A stretch of DNA of 11,011 bases from Tharpella sp964457755 (lineage in GTDB: Bacteria; Desulfobacterota; Anaeroferrophillalia; Anaeroferrophillales; Tharpellaceae), in contig CAYWGC010000076.1 in NCBI GenBank assembly GCA_964457755.1, positions 1-11,011 on the forward strand. Reading direction: 5' to 3'. The notes under the pieces were generated by a model, which had not been told where the DNA came from, did not search any database, and saw nothing but the letters and a program-made list of their open reading frames with translations. The first letter of the stretch is position 1; each line of letters opens with the position of its first letter. Positions 6,631 to 11,011 of the stretch are shown here, piece after piece. The translations under genes were made by a program, and so were the position numbers.

Positions 6631-6648
6631 GTTACGTATATTTACGAT
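6631..6648 (+). repeat. Right end (attR-like) of element A
   Basis: Inner arm GTTACGTATAT (6631-6641) and core TTACGAT (6642-6648), followed by flank GAAG. Copy B's right end has the same order: arm, identical core, GAAG. Confidence 0.75.
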
Positions 6649-6855
6649 GAAGTTAAAGTTTCCGGTATGGTGGAAAAGTTGAGGCTGGCAGGGATAAGGA
6701 ATACTCAGCAATAATTTTACTCTGTTAGACCCCATTTAGACTGTGCCCCCAAATATTTACGGGCAGGCTTTTTTATGCTGACAATTTACTGTACTAAACC
6801 GTGCACGATTACACGTTAAAACCCAAATCACACCTCATTTACCAGGAGCAACACA
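6649..6855. other. Intergenic region upstream of the purine permease
   Basis: No gene is seen. It contains a weak hairpin TGCCC (6744-6748)/GGGCA (6761-6765) followed by six T residues (6769-6774), a possible minor terminator or attenuator, and an 8-bp palindrome CGTGCACG near 6803. I do not see the conserved core of a purine riboswitch. The stretch immediately abuts the right end of element A, so native upstream regulation may have been altered by the insertion. Confidence 0.45.
6844..6848 (+). promoter_or_regulatory. Ribosome binding site deciding a TTG start
   Basis: AGGAG lies 7 nt before the TTG at 6856. No ATG or GTG is equally well placed, so the permease starts at TTG. Confidence 0.7.
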
Positions 6856-8166
6856 TTGTCTTTTATAGATAGGTTCTTTAAGATCAGCGCCCGGCAGAGT
6901 ACGGTTAGCCGAGAGGTAATCGCCGGGCTTACAACTTTTGTCACCATGGCTTATATTGTCATTGTCAATCCGGCGATCTTAAGTGCCGCCGGGATCCCCA
7001 AAGGGCCTTCAACCACGGCAACAATCTTAAGTGCAGTTTTCGGTACCCTAGTTATGGGGCTCTACGCCCGACAACCTTTTGCCGTCGCTCCTTACATGGG
7101 CGAAAATGCTTTCATCGCGTTTACAGTTGTCAAGGTCATGGGGCATACTTGGCAGACGGCCTTAGGGGCCGTTTTTATCGGTGGCATTCTCTTTGTAATT
7201 CTGACAATTTCCGGCACTCGAGGTTGGCTGGCCAGAGCCATCCCCGGCTCTTTAAAATATGCCTTCGGCGCCGGCATCGGCCTCTTTCTAACCCTGATCG
7301 GACTGGTTGATACCGGCATTGTCACACTTGGTATCCCTGGTGCCCCGGTAAAAATCGGAATTCTCTCCCAACCCTCCGTCGGCTTGGCGATTGCCGGATT
7401 TCTGGCAATCGCCCTGCTACTTAACAAAAAAGTCCCCGGCGGGATCTTGCTTGGTATTCTTGGCACGACAGCTGTAGGATGGCTTTTCGGGATCTCACCC
7501 GCCCCCAAAGAGATCTTCAGCACTCCAGCACCTCTGACCGAGATCTGGTTCAAAATTGATCTCAAAGGAGCCCTGACCTGGGGATTTTTCTCGGTCATCC
7601 TGACCGTTTTTATCATGGATTTCGTCGACACCATGGCCGCCCTGATCGGCCTCGGGGCCCGCGCTAACCTGCTCGATGAAAATGGCAACCTACCAGACAT
7701 CAACAAACCCCTGCTGGCGGACGCCCTAGCCACTGTCGTTGGAGCCCTTCTCGGAACCACAACAACCGGTACTTTCATAGAATCCGCCGCCGGCATTGAA
7801 GCCGGTGGCCGCACCGGTTTAACCTCTGTAGTCACAGCTGCAGCGCTTCTCCTATGCCTCTTTTTCACCCCCGTTTTGACCGCGGTTCCAGCCTATGCTT
7901 ACGGTCCCGCCCTAATCATCGTCGGCGGCATAATGCTGAGCCTGATTAGCAAAATTGATTTTGATGATTACAGCGAATGGATCCCCGCTTTTATCACAAT
8001 TGTTTTAATGTCATTTACATACAATCTCGGAATCGGCATCACGGCCGGCTTCATTATCTATCCGCTAATGAAAATCGGTTCCGGTCAGGCCCGTAATATA
8101 CAACCCGGCATGTGGCTATTGACTTCAGTTTCACTGATATTCTACATTTTTTACCCTTATCATTAA
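6856..8166 (+). CDS. NCS2/AzgA-type purine (adenine/guanine/hypoxanthine) permease
   Basis: A 436-residue inner-membrane transporter of the nucleobase-cation symporter-2 superfamily, AzgA/PbuG-like branch, expected to import purine bases with protons. Family landmarks: the conserved N-terminal block REVIAGLTTFVTMAYIVIVNP (19-39); APYMGENAFIAF (78-89), a variant of the usual APGMGLNAFF; GAGIGLFLTLIGL (138-150); FVDTMAALIGLGARANLLD (256-274); and the substrate/ion-site loop GTTTTGTFIESAAGIEAGGRTGL (300-322). About 12-13 hydrophobic segments are spread along the whole length, so it is complete. It starts with TTG after AGGAG. The GC-rich codon use is like glgC and eno and unlike the flanking elements. 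No purine enzyme gene is adjacent. The gene lies between two same-orientation copies of the dual-recombinase element. The exact base transported cannot be fixed from sequence. Confidence 0.93.
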   Translation: MSFIDRFFKISARQSTVSREVIAGLTTFVTMAYIVIVNPAILSAAGIPKGPSTTATILSAVFGTLVMGLYARQPFAVAPYMGENAFIAFTVVKVMGHTWQTALGAVFIGGILFVILTISGTRGWLARAIPGSLKYAFGAGIGLFLTLIGLVDTGIVTLGIPGAPVKIGILSQPSVGLAIAGFLAIALLLNKKVPGGILLGILGTTAVGWLFGISPAPKEIFSTPAPLTEIWFKIDLKGALTWGFFSVILTVFIMDFVDTMAALIGLGARANLLDENGNLPDINKPLLADALATVVGALLGTTTTGTFIESAAGIEAGGRTGLTSVVTAAALLLCLFFTPVLTAVPAYAYGPALIIVGGIMLSLISKIDFDDYSEWIPAFITIVLMSFTYNLGIGITAGFIIYPLMKIGSGQARNIQPGMWLLTSVSLIFYIFYPYH

Positions 8167-8306
8167 TGAATGTCTTGAAAAATTAGAACTTTTGTTCAAG
8201 AGTAAGGCAGGTAAGGATTTTAACCGGAGGAACTGATTGAATATTTTGAGGATTAAAATTTGAGCCTAACATAGCTATTGGGCAAAAAAGCAATTTTTCA
8301 GGATAC

Positions 8307-8636
8307 CCTAAAGTCAATAAAACCATTCTTGACCGCTTAGGCTATAAAGTAACCGCCACAACCGACAGCCGAAAAGCCCTGGAACTGGTCCGCAATCAGC
8401 CGGACCAGTTTGATTTGATTATTACCGACCAGAGTATGCCCGACCTCACGGGATTTGAACTGACCCGGGAAATTCTAAAAATAAAGCCCGAAATGCCAAT
8501 TATACTCTGTAGTGGCTACAGTGCCGTCATTTCGGAAAAAGAGGCACCGGCAATCGGCATCAGAAGATACCTCTTCAAGCCCATAAGCAGAACCACCCTT
8601 GTTCAGATTGTCCGACAGGTACTGGATGAAGGTTGA
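8307..8636 (+). pseudogene. N-terminally truncated response-regulator receiver domain
   Basis: From about 8313 the frame reads VNKTILDRLGYKVTATTDSRKALELV and on to a TGA at 8634-8636. The phospho-acceptor Asp is in IITDQSMPDLTG (codon 8427-8429), the switch residue is in ILCSGYS, and the conserved Lys is in YLFKPIS (codon 8577-8579). The first beta strand and its acidic pair (usually VDDE) are absent: homology stops abruptly near 8307, and the upstream frame, open from 8250, has no receiver-like sequence. The style (TDQSMPxxTGxEL...PIILCSGYS...KPI) is that of the C-terminal receiver of hybrid sensor histidine kinases. Without the acidic pair it cannot bind Mg normally. The likeliest reading is the surviving end of a deleted gene rather than a small functional protein; no ribosome binding site precedes a suitable start. 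Confidence 0.75.
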
Positions 8637-8703
8637 GATTGCCACAGCAAACTTCTTGAAAATCTTTGTTTCTCCAAAGTAGAGCTTCTCTGCGAGAGGG
8701 CGA

Positions 8704-8732
8704 GGGTCGTATATTTACGATATACGCGTAAC
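8704..8732 (+). repeat. Left end (attL-like) of element B
   Basis: Outer flank GGGTCGTATAT (8704-8714), core TTACGAT (8715-8721), inner arm ATACGCGTAAC (8722-8732). The 14 bases CGTATATTTACGAT at 8708-8721 are identical to the right end of element A at 6635-6648. Confidence 0.75.
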
Positions 8733-8825
8733 AAAGTCCGTTTTCTCTTTTAAAATCAAATGCTTATGATACGTTTAATTCTATCACTTTATATTGAAAA
8801 GTCAAGTTTTTTCTAGAATAGCGGA

Positions 8826-8885
8826 GGAAAAAGCCAATTGTGAGAATGGGCCTCAAAATGCTCGTCGGAATAATTGGCTTTTTCC
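8826..8885. other. Conserved long hairpin after recombinase gene 2, copy B
   Basis: A 14-bp perfect stem, GGAAAAAGCCAATT (8826-8839) with 8872-8885, is extended by G-T and T-A pairs at 8840/8871 and 8841/8870. The apical part again allows GGGC/GCTC pairing. It lies 9 bp past the stop of gene 2, as in copy A. Confidence 0.75.
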
Positions 8886-8894
8886 GGAGCGGGC

Positions 8895-9800
8895 TCAAAT
8901 CACATCACCCAATCTCTCAGATTGAATAGAAGTTCTCTCCATGACGATGTCCATAGCCTTAAAATAGTCACGCTGGGCTTTAAGATTGGAGAGCTTGCTG
9001 TAGCGTTGGGTGGTTTTAATCCTTGAGTGACCAAGAATGTCCTGGATGCTGACTAAATCTGCATCAGCATTGAGCAATTGGGTGGCCATAGTGTGGCGAA
9101 GGCGATGGCACGATGCCGGTATCCCACATTTTTTTGAATAATATTCCATTCGTTTTTGAATACCCCGTACCGAAAGCGGCTGCCTTCTGTATATTCCCTT
9201 TTCAACAAGAAAAATCCTTTGTTCTCTGACAATTGGCCGAACATCCAGATATGAGGCCAGAGCTTCGGCGGAATCGTCGCTTATGTAAACAATTCTGTCC
9301 TTGCTACCCTTGCCGCAGGACACCAGAATCTGGCTACGTTGATAATCGATTGCACCCAAGGTAAGATTAGCGACTTCATCTACCCTCAGACCGCAGCGCA
9401 GCATCAACATAAACATGGCTTGGTCACGAGTTTTCTTGACACTTTGCAAGAAAACATCAATATCAGCATCTTTCAAATACCGTGGAAGAGGATGAGGCAC
9501 TCGAAGTGCCAATCCGGCTACAACTGGGTTTTTCAGTTGCAGGTCTTCCTCATCGATCAGAAAATCATAAAAACTGCGAATACTGGACATATGGCAGTTA
9601 ATACTGTGCGCCTCTAATCGTTCTTCAAGTAAAAAGTCGATGTAGGATTTAATTTCTGCAGTTGTGACCTTTTCAACTGGAATAACAAGCCATCTGGCAA
9701 AAGGATTCAGTCTGCAAAGATAACTTTTAACGGTTTGGGCGGTGCAGTTTTTTCTTTTCAAATACCGCTTGTAGTTTGCTATTTGTACGGTGATGTTCAT
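8895..9800 (-). CDS. Tyrosine recombinase 2 of element B (XerC/D-like)
   Basis: A 301-residue tyrosine recombinase of about Xer length, expected to act with recombinase 1 on the element ends. The start is ATG at 9800, 5 nt after AGGAGG (9806-9811); the frame is open a little further, but the upstream TTG would place the start before that ribosome binding site. Residues about 5-95 are the SAM-like core-binding domain (NYKRYLKRKNCTAQTVKSYL; INCHMSSIRSFYDFLIDEE). The catalytic domain has Arg139 in CGLRVDEV, Lys164 in GKGSKDR, His232 and Arg235 in HRLRH, His258 in LGHSR, and Tyr267 in RYSKLS, nine residues after His258. All catalytic positions are present. It overlaps the end of gene 1 by 74 bp in another frame, so the two are translated from one transcript. 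It is the intact counterpart of the pseudogene at 4537-5445. Confidence 0.93.
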   Translation of the reverse strand: MNITVQIANYKRYLKRKNCTAQTVKSYLCRLNPFARWLVIPVEKVTTAEIKSYIDFLLEERLEAHSINCHMSSIRSFYDFLIDEEDLQLKNPVVAGLALRVPHPLPRYLKDADIDVFLQSVKKTRDQAMFMLMLRCGLRVDEVANLTLGAIDYQRSQILVSCGKGSKDRIVYISDDSAEALASYLDVRPIVREQRIFLVEKGIYRRQPLSVRGIQKRMEYYSKKCGIPASCHRLRHTMATQLLNADADLVSIQDILGHSRIKTTQRYSKLSNLKAQRDYFKAMDIVMERTSIQSERLGDVI

Positions 9801-10911
9801 TGCTTCCTCCTTTTTCAATCTTTGCCATAGCTTTAAAATATTCGTTTTCCCGGGTTAGGTTTGACATCCTGGCGTACCGTAGGGTCATTTCAATACATCT
9901 ATGTCCCAAAATCTGTTGAAGAACCTCTAACCTTAAGCCTGCATTAAGCATATTAGTTGCAAAAGTATGGCGCAGGGAGTGAAGGCTGTACCCCTTATGA
10001 TCAAGGTTGGCCTTTCCCAAATAATCACGCATTATCATCCAGGCTTGTACATAACAAAGGCTATCTCGTGTTGTGCCGTAGAAAAGATAATCTTTGTCCG
10101 GTTTTCTTATTGATAACCATTGCCTCAATGCCTTGTTTGCATCGTGGCTGTAATACACAACGCGTCCTTCAAAATTCTTTTCCCCGATATAGATCATGAT
10201 TTTTCGCTCGGAGAGGATAATATCTGTCACTTTGGTGTTGAGTAGCTCACCTATGCGCATGCCAGTATGCAACAACAGCAAAATCAAAGCTTGGTCCCGG
10301 TCATTATTGATGACTGTGAGAAGTTGCTTTAAATCATCAACGGGAATAGCCTTAGGAAGAACTTTTGGCAGTTTTATGTTAATTTTTTTGTGCAGGATCT
10401 CAGAAGGAAGGATTTTATTGTCTACAAGGAATTGGAGGAAGGCATATACCATCGCCAGCTTACCTCTAATGGAAGTTATTTTTAAGCCGCGATCCTGCTC
10501 GTGTTCAACATATGCCGCAATATCTTTCCTGGAAATACCCTCGAATAAATCCTTGCCTAATGTATTGAAAAAGGTTAGGAAACCCAGTATAAATCCACCA
10601 CTGTGACGGATGGTAGCTGTAGCTAGATTTCGGCTATATTTGTCATGGAGATGATTTATGGCATGACCACTGCCTGGTAGTTTGCTCTCTTCTAATCTCC
10701 GCACAATGTGATTTAAAGCTCGCTTTTTTTCATTTGGCCTGTAGCCCTCTACTAATCGGGTACTTGGTGAAAATTGATTTGGTGTGGAAGATGATGGTTT
10801 TGTTGGGGAATTTTTAGTGAGAGGAACAACGGACAGGCAATATTCACTGTGAATATGATTTTTACACTCAATTGAGTATGAATTAGCTAACGTACATTTT
10901 TGCTCGGTCAT
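9727..10911 (-). CDS. Tyrosine recombinase 1 of element B
   Basis: A 394-residue tyrosine recombinase, the same length as its counterpart in copy A. The start ATG at 10911 follows AGGAGG (10917-10922). The variable N-terminal extension (1-80) is followed by the core-binding domain (KYSRNLATATIRHSGGFILG, KDIAAYVEHEQDRG) and the catalytic domain: Arg219 in HTGMRIGEL, a hairpin Lys before NFEGRVVYYS, His311 and Arg314 in HSLRHTFATNMLNAG, His337 in ILGHR, Tyr346 in LRYARMS. All are intact. The C-terminal basic tail (HHRTNSKLQAVFEKKKLHRPNR) is encoded across the start of gene 2. The LHSLRHTFATNMLNAGLRxEVLQQxLGH block and the segment GTTRDSLCYVQA are nearly identical to copy A. It is a different subfamily from recombinase 2, so the pair is not a simple tandem duplication. 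Confidence 0.94.
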   Translation of the reverse strand: MTEQKCTLANSYSIECKNHIHSEYCLSVVPLTKNSPTKPSSSTPNQFSPSTRLVEGYRPNEKKRALNHIVRRLEESKLPGSGHAINHLHDKYSRNLATATIRHSGGFILGFLTFFNTLGKDLFEGISRKDIAAYVEHEQDRGLKITSIRGKLAMVYAFLQFLVDNKILPSEILHKKINIKLPKVLPKAIPVDDLKQLLTVINNDRDQALILLLLHTGMRIGELLNTKVTDIILSERKIMIYIGEKNFEGRVVYYSHDANKALRQWLSIRKPDKDYLFYGTTRDSLCYVQAWMIMRDYLGKANLDHKGYSLHSLRHTFATNMLNAGLRLEVLQQILGHRCIEMTLRYARMSNLTRENEYFKAMAKIEKGGSNEHHRTNSKLQAVFEKKKLHRPNR

Positions 10912-10961
10912 AATAGCCTCCTTTTTTCTTTGTTTAGAAAAAACAGGGACTTAATGACCAT

Positions 10962-10970
10962 GTTATAGCA
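10962..10970 (-). promoter_or_regulatory. Extended -10 promoter of the recombinase operon, copy B
   Basis: TGCTATAAC on the minus strand is an extended -10 at the same distance from gene 1 and from the right arm as in copy A. It is followed by a conserved leader containing GGTCATTAAGTCCCTG and a T-run. Confidence 0.55.
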
Positions 10971-10989
10971 TATTCGTGGCCGTAATTAT

Positions 10990-11007
10990 GTTACGCGTAT
11001 TTACGAT
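10990..11007 (+). repeat. Right end (attR-like) of element B
   Basis: Inner arm GTTACGCGTAT (10990-11000), core TTACGAT (11001-11007), flank GAAG to the window edge. The arm is the exact reverse complement of the left inner arm at 8722-8732. Confidence 0.78.
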
Positions 11008-11011
11008 GAAG

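Larger units (their letters stand above)
4355..6648 (-). mobile_element. Dual tyrosine-recombinase mobile element, copy A (partly decayed)
   Basis: A unit of 2294 bp bounded by 7-bp cores TTACAAT (4355-4361) and TTACGAT (6642-6648), with arms ATATACGTAAT (4362-4372) and GTTACGTATAT (6631-6641). The arms are inverted repeats at 10 of 11 positions. Inside, from right to left, are an extended -10 promoter, recombinase gene 1, an overlapping recombinase gene 2 and a long hairpin. Copy B (8715-11007) has the same layout and orientation and almost the same length. Copy A's second recombinase is a pseudogene, and its left core has one mismatch. Layout resembles the multi-recombinase elements (for example RIT elements with three recombinases) but has only two. 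I do not recognise it as a named family. Confidence 0.85.
8715..11007 (-). mobile_element. Dual tyrosine-recombinase mobile element, copy B (apparently intact)
   Basis: A unit of 2293 bp bounded by identical 7-bp cores TTACGAT at 8715-8721 and 11001-11007. The inner arms ATACGCGTAAC (8722-8732) and GTTACGCGTAT (10990-11000) are perfect 11-bp inverted repeats. It holds an extended -10 promoter, two complete overlapping recombinase genes and the conserved hairpin, in the same order and direction as copy A. No cargo genes are present. The right flank is cut by the window edge after GAAG. Divergence from copy A (about a quarter of amino acids by eye) shows independent arrivals or an old duplication rather than a recent one. 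Confidence 0.88.

Noticed and set aside
6660..6855. Purine riboswitch upstream of the permease
   Set aside because: The conserved purine-aptamer junction and loop sequences are not visible; only a weak hairpin with a T-run is present.
7092..7868. 258-codon minus-strand open frame
   Set aside because: It lies wholly antisense to the purine permease, has a low-complexity Pro/Arg/Ala-rich composition and no ribosome binding site; it is a shadow of GC-rich codons.
8174..8200. Hairpin CTTGAA/TTCAAG after the permease as a terminator
   Set aside because: The stem is only 6 bp with a long AT-rich loop and no following T-run.
8226..8264. GGAGG followed by a TTG start at 8237 encoding eight codons
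   Set aside because: It looks like the start of a lost gene but is out of frame with the receiver remnant and ends at once; no product can be assigned.
4355..11007. CRISPR array or composite DDE transposon made from the repeated segments
   Set aside because: The repeats are two whole elements with tyrosine recombinases, not short regularly spaced repeats, and their ends are arm-core sites rather than DDE-type inverted repeats with target duplications.

Overview
The window looks like a chromosomal segment of an anaerobic Gram-negative bacterium, most plausibly a member of the Desulfobacterota (former Deltaproteobacteria). This is an inference from the style of GlgC, enolase and the PYMGENAF-type purine permease, from a hybrid-kinase-like receiver remnant, and from an FNR/Dnr/HcpR-type operator. 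No rRNA or tRNA is present to confirm it. Host genes are moderately GC-rich; the inserted elements are clearly richer in A+T.

Layout. Positions 1-2580 hold a tight operon: glgC (5' end outside the window) and eno, closed by a strong intrinsic terminator. A small YgbA_NO-family gene follows on the minus strand, with an FNR-like box upstream. Next come a gene-poor AT-rich stretch with sigma70-like promoters, a membrane-anchored protein of unknown function (3402-3983), and a decayed IS3-family transposase fragment on the minus strand. Positions 4355-6648 are one copy (A) of a roughly 2.29 kb mobile element. It is followed by a purine permease gene (6856-8166) and an N-terminally truncated receiver domain (about 8307-8636). 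Positions 8715-11007 are a second, diverged copy (B) of the same element in the same orientation.

The mobile element is the most interesting content. Each copy carries two tyrosine recombinase genes on the minus strand. The second gene starts inside the first, and its ribosome binding site lies in the first gene's coding sequence. Each copy also has an extended -10 promoter just inside its right end, a long conserved hairpin after the second gene, and ends made of an 11-bp arm plus a 7-bp core TTACGAT. Joining the two ends of one copy gives a nearly perfect inverted repeat around the 7-bp core, the form expected of a tyrosine recombinase crossover site in an excised circle. Copy B appears intact. 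Copy A has an intact first recombinase, but its second is inactivated by an in-frame TGA and by loss of a catalytic arginine. A third att-like site (16 of 18 positions) lies at 3184-3201, outside both copies.

How the parts relate: glgC and eno serve central carbon and glycogen metabolism, the permease serves purine salvage, and the YgbA-like gene probably belongs to a nitrosative or anaerobic response. The interval from 2885 to the right edge shows repeated insertion and decay: an IS3 remnant, a receiver remnant, a shortened YgbA and two element copies.
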